DNA from: Ifrita kowaldi
Lineage: Eukaryota > Chordata > Aves > Passeriformes > Cinclosomatidae
Direction of reading: 5' to 3'
Assembly (NCBI GenBank): GCA_013398055.1
Contig: VZRS01009487.1
Location: 124,001-188,000, forward strand
DNA: 64,000 nucleotides
Shown here: positions 1 to 10,901 of the stretch, in pieces
Layout of the letters: every line of letters starts with the position of its first letter
Position numbering within the stretch: the first letter of the stretch is position 1
Made by a program: the position numbers and the translations under genes
The notes under the pieces: generated by a model
What the model saw: the letters and a program-made list of their open reading frames with translations, nothing else
The model's database searches: none
Told to the model about the DNA's origin: nothing

Positions 1-297
1 TGCAGAGATACTTTGCAGGAGACCATGAAGAGCACCCTTTGGTACCAGCTGTACCATTCTCTCTAAAAGGAAGACAATCCTGGAAAATACTTGACCCCTA
101 AAATTCAAACCTCTGAACAAAACTTTCCAACTAGGGGTCATACATGCAACCTGGAAGAGGTGGCAGAGTCATGGCAGGGAGGAAAGGCATCTGGAAGGAC
201 TCAATGGTGACTACTGACCTTTTGGAAGTGGGGGCGGGGAGAGCTATTCAGCTGCAGCAGCACTGGCTGCAGAGATTTCCTAGAAATATAGAATATA
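1..297. other. Non-coding sequence left of the first CR1
   Basis: No gene or repeat is recognisable. An open frame begins near 144 but runs into the adjacent CR1 in antisense, so it is not evidence of a gene. The terminal roughly 70 bases of the neighbouring CR1 would be expected here and are absent or unrecognisable. Confidence 0.5.
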
Positions 298-1053
298 AGG
301 CACTAGACCAGGTTGCTCAAAGCCCTGTCCAACCTGGTCTTAAACATTTCCAGGGATGGGGCATCCAGAACTGCTCTGGGCAACCTGTTTCAGTGCCTGA
401 CCACCCTCACAGTAAAGGACTTCTTCCTAAACCAACCTAATCTAATCTAATCTAAACCTACTCTCTCTTAATTTGAAGCCATATCCCCCTTGTCCTGTCA
501 CTACATGGCCTTCTAAAAAGTTTCTCTCCATCTTTCTTGTAGGCACTCTTCAGGTACTGGACGGCAGCCATTAGGTTGCCCCAAATTCTTCTTTACTCCA
601 GGCTGAATAATCCCAGTTCTCTCAGCCTTTCCTCATAGGAGAGGTGCTTCATGCCCCTACTCATCTTGGTGTCCTCCACCAAGTCCTCCTCTGGACCTGC
701 AATGTCCTTCCTGTGCTGGAGACCCCAGAGCTGTAGGCAGCCCTACAGGTGGAATCTCATCAGACTGCAGCAGAGGGGCCAAACCACCTCCCCTGACCTG
801 CTGGTCTCACCGCTTTTGGTGCAATCAGGATATGACTGGATTTCTGGACTGCAAATGCACATGGCCAGGTCATGCCCAGGCTCTCATCCACCAGCACCCT
901 CAAGCCCTCGCAGAGCTGCTCTCAGCCTGTTCATCCCCCAGCCTGTGTTGATACGAGGGCTGCCCCAGCCCAGGCGCAGAACCTTGCACTTGGTTTTGTT
1001 AAACCTCGTGAGATTCTCTTAGACCCAGTTCTCAATGTCCGGGTCAAGATGTC
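298..1053 (-). mobile_element. CR1 LINE, 5'-truncated 3' portion
   Basis: Read on the minus strand this is the end of CR1 ORF2 followed by the 3' UTR. On the plus strand it shows the familiar reversed CR1 landmarks in order: an 'actagaccaggttgctcaa' block near 304, 'gggatggggcatccag' near 353, an expanded taatc run near 438-456, 'cctcataggagaggtgctt' near 633, and 'ccttgcacttggttttgtt' near 982. CR1 encodes an endonuclease and reverse transcriptase; only the reverse-transcriptase end is represented and its frame is broken, so the copy is dead. The terminal ATTCT-type repeats are missing at the 298 end. Open frames on the plus strand at 651-1022 and 872-1060 are antisense shadows. It matches the 21723-22503 copy in layout, so both probably belong to the same or closely related subfamilies (inference). 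Confidence 0.93.
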
Positions 1054-4000
1054 AAGCTAGCTAGAGAAATTCCCTTGCTACTTTTCAGAAGATCAAAAAA
1101 GAAAGACAGAGATTGGCAAAATTGCATGAGAAAAACTGCCTTTAGAGAGAAAGTGGATTAGAAAATCCTGTCTTCCCAGATCAGACTGTAGTGAGAGGTT
1201 GTTTAGCCACTAACTGTCTGGCAGATTTGAGGTTATCAGAGGATAAGGAATTCTTGGGGGAAAAAAAAGGGGTGGTTTGTGGGCTTGTAAGAATGTTAAA
1301 GCAAACAAACAAGCAAACACACACATAAACCCCCTCATTCCCCAGTAGTTCCAGACTGATTATGAAGCTCCTCTTATACTGGAGAATGATAACCTATTAC
1401 ATTAATTTGAAAATATTCTCTCTATTCCCATTCTTAATCAAGCTGGACAAGCATCTCCCAGCTTTATTATTGTTCCACAGTCTGTCTAAAGATTAAGACT
1501 GAAAAATCCTGATTAAGTATACAGGAGAATGAACTACAGTTCAGGATGAGAGCAATTAGTGGACACTTCTTACACTGATATGACTGCAACAGACCTTTTT
1601 TTTTACATCTTAAGATGACAAATGAACAGGAAAGCTAAACTTTCTTGAAGCTTTACCTTTTATACTACAAAGTTTGTCTGCCAAATAATTAATCGTTATT
1701 CCTCTACTGAACCATTTCTTTCAGACAAAGTAAGTTGCTGAACTATAATTTTCAAAACTATTTCTCATACTACAGCATTTCACTCATCTTAGGAAGCAAA
1801 GAAATACTGAGCAGAGTGGTCATAAGCCAGCTGGAACCTCTTCTTTAAGATGCCTTTCAAATGCCTTAATGACAGGGACCAAGAGAACCTCTTTCCAGTG
1901 TTGACAATTGTGTACCCTGATTCCTTTGAAAAGGTTACAGCCTTAGTATATTTTAATCTACATTAAAAGTGAAGTTCTACATTTCACCCGTTATCAATTC
2001 TAGTAGCTGTGAATGGGAGATCAAATAAAGACATCAAAAACCTTGAGAAATCATCTTCTACCCTTGGAAGAAAAGAAGAGGGATGTCTGTTAAGAGCAGG
2101 ATATCTCTTAAAGTATAAGCCCAGAATTTTCCACACATAAATCAGTTGATCTGATTGCAACAGTACTTAAATCAGAGATTCATACTGATCATTTCTGAAC
2201 AGGACTGTAACAGTTATCAACAGTGTTAAATAATATACATGAAGACACTGCCCTCTGTATTCCCTCCAGACACAATAGGAGAACAGAGATCCATCTGCTT
2301 GCAGATTTTGCCACACAAAGGCCCCAGTGATGCCCCCACCAAACCCCAGCAGGGAAGTGAGATAATAGTGAGGATCTGAATAACACAACCTTGACTTTTT
2401 ATCTCAGTCTTAAGATAAAATGCCAAATACTTGTGGAGAGATAGCAACAAAAAACTTATTTTCCCATTTCACCTTCTGTATATTATGGCAGAAAGCAAAA
2501 GAAAATCTGTCCCAGCAGAAAAATTGTAATGACTGTTTTACAAGTCTCTCTTAAAGGTCAGTGGGAGTCAGAGACTGTAGTGTAACAAGGCTCAAACCTC
2601 ACTGTAAGAATTTTAGACATCAGAAATCACTATACATGGCTGGAAAGCCCTTGGCTGTAAGAGTTACATATCATGTACTTATTCTTAGCAAGATGAAGTT
2701 TGCAAAGGACTCAAAACCTGGGGAGGAAAGTGAAAGACAAAATTAAACTTTTTCAAGCTGCTTGGACTTCCTGATTTGTTTTTCTTTTGCATCACAACAA
2801 AATTTGAAAGGTTGCACCTATGGGAAAAGGCCGGGACTGAGGGTAAAAAGTAGAAAGCACTTACTGTACCTTTATTGGGTCACCCCAAGTGGAGATGCAA
2901 TATATACTGGAGGCATATAGAAGGAGACAGGCTATTCAAAAGACTAGATGAAAGCCCTAGAGTGGGTAATCTGTCTTAAACAGTCAAGAGAAGATCCAGC
3001 CATAAAATGTTATGGCCTGTAGGAGGATATTCTGGTGCTTAGGCCAGCACGAACGGGCCTTGGCAAAGACTACGCCAGCAACAGCAAGCAAACAGGCATG
3101 TCTGTGTGGCAGCCTTCTGATACAAAAAGCAGTGCAGTCATGTTAACTTCTCCCAGATACTTTTCTTGCAGCAAAATTAAAAAATCTCAAGAGCCCACAT
3201 TGCCACCTCAACCACACAGCTCAAAAGGAGCCTCTGAACATTGTATCGCAACTTGCCAGATTCTTATGGTACACCTACACTGCTAAATCACAGTTTTCCC
3301 ATTGCTTATTTGATATTTCATCATGCAAAGGAATCCTGGATTTACTGTCCTCTCTAAAAAAATCCTAGTTACCCTTCTGTGGACACTTTATAAGGTGCAA
3401 ACTGTGCCAAAAGGCAGTAGAAACAAATACCATGTGATGGGCACCAGCTACGTCCCAAGTTCTGCAGGGTTAGGCACGCGCTCCTCAGCCAGGGATTGCA
3501 GCAGCCTGAGTATCACACATCAAAATGCTGCTCTGAAAGGCAGCCACACATTCCCCACGCAGGGCCCAGAGAAGAACCAATAACAGGTACCATGCTGTTG
3601 CCAGCCAGCCAGCCAGCTCTGGTGAAGTTAATCTTAAAAAAAGTGGTTATCGAGATCCTTGGTTTTCTTTTAGTTAACAGTAGATGTAACCTTAGCGTCT
3701 AAAAAAATGCATAAAAAGTCTTGGAGCCAGCACTTTGAGGATGTAGACCCTTGCCACAGAAGGAAAAAGAGAAAAGGAGAGGGTTTTGCCCTATAACAAA
3801 GGGGGCACGGAGCCAATAAGATTAAGATCAGCTCTGCGCCCCAAAAAATGAATTGAAAGTCCTTTAATTCTGCTGCCAAATTATGTAGGAGGATTGAGAA
3901 ACTTACAGGCTAGAAGAAGTTATTCCCTGGAAAAGGTTTTTCTTTGCTTAGTTCTCCTTTTGCTTATTTGCTGGACTTTATAACCAAGCTGGGCAGGCCT

Positions 4001-4644
4001 GGATAGAAGTTATTTAGGGGTCCTGCTGAGTCAGTTGCTTGGGGGCCTAAATATGCTGCAGTAGTTTTGATGAGCCTGAGTAGGGGTGTCTGTAAAACCC
4101 CTAGAAGGGTGGAGTATTCCCAACGGGATCCTCAGAAGTTGGTGACTGCTACCCTGTAGGCTATGTACGGACATTCTTTGTGACATCTCCTTTGCCTGAC
4201 TCCTCATCTTTCACCTCAGGGGACTTATATTTGCAGCCTTTAGGCTATTAAACTAATTAAAATACACAGTGTTCAAGATGGAAAGGCTGCTGATCTGGCT
4301 TCTGTAAAGATGTCAAAAAAAAAATTACCTTTCCTCTGAGTCTGAATAAAATCAAATTATACACAGAGTAGATTAGATTAGAGAAGATCTGTTTCTTAAA
4401 GTATCTTATCTGTTCTCTTCTCATGCTATTCATTCAAAGCAGGCAGATTCACTGAATGCTGTTTATATCTCTGAGCCTCATGCTTGCATAGGGATCAAAT
4501 TCTCATCCTGTAAATGTTTTACTTGTTCCAACAATGATATGTATAATCTTCATCTGACTCCAAAGCGGAGGATTTTAGCACAAAGAGCAAGTAAACTGGG
4601 ATGGATGTATAAGTGCATTAATGGCTCTTGCTAAATCTCGCTGA
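1054..4644. other. AT-rich non-coding stretch
   Basis: Nothing recognisable as a gene or repeat family. Open frames are short and overlap in several frames (for example at 2167-2450 on the minus strand and 3035-3702 on the plus strand). Simple features: A-rich runs near 1260, and a (CCAG)4 run at 3601-3616. Confidence 0.5.
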
Positions 4645-5094
4645 TCCTCTTACAGGTACACAGGCTATAATGGATCACAAGTAGACGAGGTAATGCAAAG
4701 TGCTTGCTGCATAGCTCACCCTCATGGCAGAACAGAAACAGTGCTTGCTGAGAAGGCCAGGGAAATGAGCTTTTTTCAAAAATGGCTCAGTGGTTCAGAA
4801 GCTGCCATGGTTCTAGAGGGCATGAGTGAGATGAAAGATCATGTTCAGAGAAGCTCAGTGCTTGAGGAGTCTCTCAGAAGGAAACGTGAGACATCACCTA
4901 GACCTGTTCCCAGCCCAAAGGCAGCAGCATCTACACTTCCACATTATGTGAGAACCACTCGGTTTCTGGGAAGAGGCAGTGCATTTTGTCTCTCATCTGA
5001 GAGTCAGAAGTCAGAAGAGTCAGAAGTCGCAGGCGAGCTTTTAGTCTCACACACCAGGGTGAAGGGTGCACGCCGGTTCACTGCTTTTTTCTGA
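4645..5094 (+). other. Open stretch with splice-acceptor-like edge (candidate terminal exon)
   Basis: Seen: an uninterrupted frame of 149 codons ends at TGA 5092-5094, with the previous in-frame stop at 4642. The first ATG is at 4693 and would give 133 residues. A pyrimidine-rich run ending in AG at 4654-4655 resembles a 3' splice site, so an exon could start at 4656. The sequence is clearly richer in G+C than its flanks. The predicted peptide is polar, with the local segment SLRRKRETSPRPVPSPK and a Ser/Glu-rich repeat from a gtcagaa-like tandem at about 5002-5028. I recognise no domain or family. AATAAA motifs at 5618-5623 and 5627-5632 could serve a 3' UTR of about 530 bases. Inference: it could be a last coding exon, an exon of a non-coding RNA, or chance. 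No upstream exon was identified. Confidence 0.18.
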
Positions 5095-5533
5095 ATATAT
5101 GGGTTGACATTACTGCAAACTGAGCACCCCTTGTATCATTAAGCAGTCACTGCTATTACAACAGTTGTTCTGTGCATGTTATCCTCTCTCTTACTATTCT
5201 CTTCTATTACATATTTGAGGTTATTTTTCCAGGATGTGTTTTCATCTCGTGGAAACACAGCACGGAAAGTTATGAAACTTTTGAATAAGACATTCTCATG
5301 CCACTGGAAAGAGCAAACCCAAGAATATGAAAGAAAAATTAGTTCCTTCTTGCCCTTTCGATAGGGAACATCTCTCAAGAAGTGAAAGTCTAGACAAGTG
5401 TTATTGTATTATCTCCTGCTTAAGAGGCAGCTCACAAGCCGTCTCAAACAGCCTGTAAATTGAAAATATTACAAGTAATCACAGTTGCATCACTTTTCCA
5501 TGTAACAATTTACCCCTTTTTTGTCTTTGTCCG

Positions 5534-5546
5534 CACACACACACAC
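5534..5546. repeat. (CA)n microsatellite, short
   Basis: About 6.5 CA units between 'gtccg' and 'cttcc'. Confidence 0.9.
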
Positions 5547-6483
5547 TTCCTGCATTCTCCAGGGTTCACTTAGTTCTTTTAAACTTTCTGGTTAACTAGA
5601 CAGGCATTTGAGTACAAAATAAAAACAATAAATATTAAACAATTGGGACTCAATTGCTTTAGTTCCTTTGGAAATTGTTCTCTTGTCTTAGCTTCATAAG
5701 ATGTGTTTTTGTCATTCTACTACACTGAGCATGTTTGCTTGGAGTCAGCCATTGTTACTGAGCTTGCTTTCATTAATTTCTGAAGAATAAATATATTTAA
5801 TATTTTATGTAAGCATTTCTAAAATTATTAACTGTGTTTAGGATGGGTTTTTTTAAAGTAAGATCTTTCAGGAAAAATAAGTTCAAATGCATAACAATGA
5901 GAGGTAGCCCTACATATTCATACACAGAAAAACTCACATATAAAAATGTCACATCTTTTAAGTGTACCATCTTTCAGATAGCAGCCTTCTAATTACGTAA
6001 TATTTGCTACGCATGCCCAAGACCTTTCAGAACTATAAACAAAACCTTTACTGCTGTGGGACCAAACATTTTACTCTCACTCATGAAATTTGCACATCAT
6101 TTGAAAATGCAGTGGGTGGCTGCATATTTTGTACTGAAAAGGACAGAGTACCAAAAATTGCCAGAAGCAAGCAAATTATTTGTAGCAGTGTATATTTATT
6201 CAAGGTCAGCCACCTGAAGCAGCTGAGAGGTTAAGAAAACTGATGTCCCTGACAGGGACGTATTAGTGAACATTCAACAGTATTTAATTATAATTCATCT
6301 GCTTCCCCTGAATCCTGCCTTATCAGCTCCATAGCTGCTGGATGCTCACAACACACTCACCTAACTTCTACATAAACAGTTCTTGTGGCTGCTGCTTGTG
6401 TTGGTGTTTTGGAGCTTTTTCCTCTATAATAGGGAAAAGGGAATGTTAATAATAGGAGCCATTTTCCTCTATGATGGGGGAGA

Positions 6484-6525
6484 GAAAGTAAAAATGTGGG
6501 AAAAGAAAGTAAAAATGTAGGAAAA
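6484..6525. repeat. Tandem duplication, 21 bp x 2
   Basis: Two adjacent 21-bp A/G-rich units (6484-6504 and 6505-6525) differ at one position. A looser copy of a 'ttcctctat' block occurs at about 6418 and 6469 just to the left, suggesting slippage of a longer unit as well. Confidence 0.85.
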
Positions 6526-9500
6526 GAGAAGAAACTCAATGCATGAAGGACAGAAAGGTGGAAGAAAGGGATAAATGTCAGAAATGCCATTTTGTTGTAT
6601 TCTGAGGAGTCATGAGCGTCTGATGTTAGCTCAGAGACAAATAACCACCTCAAGGCTACCTTCTTTGTCAGCAATATTTTGCACCTTGCACAGGTTTTGC
6701 TCTAAGAACAGTGAAATCAGCTAATTGCAAGATAAATTTGGGTGGTGAGGATGAATAAATGTTTGATTTCCTCAGTTAGCACCATATTTCCTTTAATTTA
6801 TCTGGTCTATATATGTATATCAGAACAGCATAGTTTGATGAGACCTCTTCTTCTTCTTCTTAATCCGTCTTAGTATAAAATTCATTCGAATGCCAGAGAA
6901 AAATTTTTTTGGATTTCTGAAAATGTGAGAAGGGAAAGAAAATCATAGAAAGTAATGTAATTATAACAGTAAGCATCTAAAACACTGAAAAAACTAATAT
7001 GCTTCATCAAACTGAACCTAAGAAAAGAAAAGGTGGCTGTACAGTAACTTGCAGAGGCCTCTGCAATGGTATGGAATAGTATCAGGCTCCTGTGAAGGCT
7101 GAAGATATGCAATACATAACAGCAGTCCATTCTAACCCACCTCAAAGCTCAAAATCATCTCATAAAATAGCATTAGCATTTCTGCAGACAAACCTGGCAG
7201 GCAACTTAGATAAACATTTTCACTGGCGCAAAAACATTTTCAGCAAATTGGTACATGTTCCTCAAAACATTTCTTTCACTAGAAAGCAGAGAATTTGAAG
7301 TATTTTTCTCTTGAAGATAACATTGCATAAGACTCTATTTGCAATCCTCTCTGAATCCTGCCTGCAGGGTGAAAGCCCACAGTGCTAAGGAGTCACATCA
7401 GATGTCCAGTGTCACGCAACGTACGTTTAAATAAACTAAGCCTTGGGACAACTTAAAACTACAGAGCAGAGGAATCAATGAGAAGAAAGCTGATTTATTC
7501 TGACTGTAAGACAGGAATAAGTTGACATATCATTGTGAGTGACTGATCCCTCCTGGTTTCCTTTGGAGCACCTTCTTTCATTTGATGTTCAGATGCCAAC
7601 TAAGATCACCTCTATTACTGTGAAAAAAGTCATTCTCTTCACAAAACCTAATACACAGACTAGAAAATTTCTCACTCTATTACTTATTTTTTAATAAAGT
7701 TCCTTTTATAAAATATATCTTAAAAGCAACAGACAAGGCACACTCTCCTTGTGTAAAATCTCTGGTCAGGTACTCCCTTAAAAGCAGTCTTCTATTGCAG
7801 ACTCCAAGTAAGTAAATATACTAATAAAGAAAAATCAAGTAGCACAATGTAACAATCCAGTAATCTCATTTTATAGGCCAGATCATTCATTTCTACTGTG
7901 ACTATATATTGAAATCCTTAAACTACAGAGACACTTCCCAGCTGCTTCTGTTTGCAGGCTTATCTGATTCAAAAGGTGCCCCAAGCCGTGTCCCTGGGCT
8001 CTGGCAGGCAGACCACTTCAGCTCCTGCAGCAGACTCAATCCTGTGCTGGCACAAAGAGGCAGAAAACGGGCAACAATGTTGTTGGATGTACAACCAAAC
8101 ATAGTCTTCCCTTCAGAGCTGTATGGGGAAGGTACTGCTGCTGCCTCCTCCTCCTCTTGCTGTGTAGAGGGCGCATATGTGTTTTTCTTTTCCCCTCTCC
8201 ACTCCTGCTTTGGCACTTTTTCAAATTCTGAATAGCTTGATCCAGGCTCTGGTCAATCCGAGCCACCTGAGTCCTTTGCACTGCCCTCCCCAGCCCCCCT
8301 GCACAACACAGAGGCACAAGAGCCAGTGGCAGTACAGGAGCACAGACACACTGGTGATGGAAAAAGATCCTCCGATTAAGTGCTGATTTATATTCCAGTG
8401 GTAATAAAGGGTTAATTTAGACAAGCTCTCATTTCTGTTCATTATGTCACAATTTCCTTTGTAGGCATACCTTTCTTTCTCTCTGGCTCTGCAAAGCAAG
8501 TCAGACCTGCACAGCAAAGAGCCACTGTACGTCCTTTTTAAGGACTGTGCAATCTGGAAAGTCAGATTTTTCTCTATCTGCATCTAAGTCTATTTATAAG
8601 CTCTGGGGTTTTTTCATCTTAATTAAATTATATAGACTCCTTGGCATGAGTTAAAAAAATTTTAACATTTTCTTAACATCAGTTTTATAAGAAAATAGGA
8701 GATAATCAAATGCCCAGACACTCTAAGGGAAGTAATTTTCAAAGGATACTGCAAAAGAATTCCCTATATCCACATCAGGCACTAATACCTTATGAAAATC
8801 AAACTAAATCTGTGTATCAGACTCGATGCAAAGATCTGAAATCTGTCTTTGTCAAACACCAGGTTTAGTATTTGTGGCTTAGGTTTAACTTTGGCAGGCA
8901 GGGATTCCATAAGGAACATTTGTCAGCCATTATGTGTTTGTTATAACATTCTCAATTTGAATTTGTATTTACTTAAAGCTGGCTTTTTGTTTTTTAGGTA
9001 ACAACTATCAAATACAACTCACCAGAGTAAAATGACACTCTTTAAAAAACTATAGTGCATTCTCACCTTGCAAACCCCTGCCTGCCCTACTGCCTCAGCA
9101 ACAAACTGTAAAAATGTAAACAAGCTTTACCACCTAAAGGGTCAGGTTTGAACTTTACCCACTGAAGGTAAAATGTTACTTGAACTCCTCACATGGGTGC
9201 TACTGAACTAGAAGAACAGTTTCCTGGCTTAGGCTGGACTACATCTAACTCAGATTAGGTGTTTAAAATTAAGGCATTCACATTTTTGCATCAGATATTA
9301 ATTATTCATTTGGTAAAATACAGGTGTCTATTTCAGAATGGCAAGTACCACTTTCTAGAGTTGCCTTTTCCTCTTTAATGACTGTTAAAATGTCTTAGGA
9401 GAAATAGCTCACATTCAGTCTTCCAGATTTCAAAAATCAAGCAAAATTGATTCCACTCATAGGCCTTATGTTTTCTTGAAGCTGTAGAACAAACCCACAT

Positions 9501-10556
9501 AGCAAAATATTTCCTCTTTGTTTCACCAAGACTTCAGCTTATCTGCATTGGCATTTATAATGCACGAGAGCAAAATAAACGTCTCAAGTGTCTCCCTTAC
9601 CATTGTGTTACCAACTGAAAAAAATATTTTCAGAAATTTTTACCTATTTTGAATTATGTCCTTCTATGGATAGGCTTCTTCAGGAAACCAATGAACACTC
9701 GGTTTTCTCAGCATTTTGATAAAATAAGAGGAAATGCACAAGTCCCATGGAGTTCAGTTTTTATGCAACACCTAATAGGATTCATTTTTAAAATCCACAT
9801 GGGCTTGTTTAAAGTAATTTCTTGAAAACATTTTGATATTGTTGCTAAGTTTTCAGCTCACACAAAGCAAATCATGAAATTTTATATACCCCATGAGAAC
9901 AAAACAGCTATATGTATGTTTACTTAAATGTACTTGTTTAGTGTTCTCTTGCACATGTGAATCTAAAGCACCTAGCTCATCAGGGAACCAAGGGCATGAA
10001 AAATTTAGGAGCTGGCCCCATCATACCTATTTGCTACTGAACACAGACATCAACAGGCTTTGAATAAATAACTAGAGCTGAGAATCTTCTTTCTTAGAAC
10101 TAGATCAGAATAACGATTGTTTGTTATTTCAGAAAAAAACCCAAGTCTTAAGAAAAATCAACTTCTTTTCTGAAAAAGTGATACTGTCAACTACAGCAAG
10201 TACAGAGGCATCAGTACAGGTGATACATTAGAGGCAGATATGCAAAAAACCTCTCCAGAAGCACAGATAATCTATCTCAGCAATGCCTCAGATGAAATAT
10301 TTCTGAGAACAGAATGCATTCACCACATCAGTGTTATCCTTGGCCTCAGCACATGACAGTAAAAGCAGAGTTTTACACATCTATAACCAAAGCGTACCAA
10401 TTACGGTCCAAGTTTAAAAATTCAGGAATGACTAACTAAGGGAAATAAAATAAAACAACTCTGCTGCAACTCAGTTCTTGAAAATATCAGATTCTCAGTG
10501 TGAATTAGTTAATTCTAAAGTTTTGATATCATCAAGGCAGAGTTGTAGCCAAGTCT

Positions 10557-10901
10557 AAAAATCTCCTATCTGTTTTCAGGAAGCTGTTCACTTTCTGACC
10601 CGCCATATGAATGACAGTTTCAGTGCTGTTGCTCCCTGTCCAGATGCTAAGCAGAACTGGCCATTTTCTGTCTGGCTCAACTCATCAAGCCCTATCCTGC
10701 AAGACACAAGACAAATATCACAGAGTACATCTACTCTGCACACACCCCTCTTTCCACCTGGATGTTACAGTAATGCCACACCCAAAGGAGTTCCTGAGAG
10801 GAGTCTGAGTGTTTCCCAGATTGGGCAGTACAGCAGTGGGAGCCCTGTCCGTGTTGCCACATGTTCAGAAAACCATAGGCAAATGTCCATTGCATCAATA
10901 T
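10557..10901 (+). other. Open stretch behind a splice-acceptor-like site (candidate exon)
   Basis: Seen: a frame with no stop from just after TAA near 10554 to TAG near 10901. The sequence 'ctcctatctgttttcag' immediately precedes 'gaagctgttcac' near 10580, a good match to a 3' splice site. Reading from there in phase 0 gives EAVHFLTRHMNDSFSAV and continues for about 107 residues, passing the first ATG at 10607. The peptide is Ser/Thr/Pro-rich with no recognisable domain. A second plus-strand frame (from 10611) and a minus-strand frame (10765-11001) are also partly open, which weakens the case. Alternatives: an exon of a non-coding RNA, or a chance open frame in a GC-richer patch. Confidence 0.15.

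Larger units (their letters stand above)
5095..10556. other. AT-rich non-coding stretch with short repeats
   Basis: No recognisable gene. It holds AATAAA motifs near 5618-5632, a short CA run, a 21-bp tandem duplication near 6484 and a (TTC)n run near 6847-6861. A GC-richer block at about 7925-8360 is open on both strands at once, which argues against either frame being real. Confidence 0.5.

Noticed and set aside
651..1022. 123-codon plus-strand open frame
   Set aside because: It is antisense to the CR1 element at 298-1053.
2167..2450. Minus-strand hydrophobic open frames
   Set aside because: Three overlapping frames give unrelated hydrophobic peptides; no membrane-protein family or splice context was recognised.
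4460..4480. 'tctctgagcctcat' resembling the MIR SINE core
   Set aside because: The match is only about 14 bases and the rest of a MIR is not visible.
7909..8583. Overlapping open frames on both strands in a GC-richer block
   Set aside because: Several frames on both strands are open at once and none shows a domain or clear splice signals.
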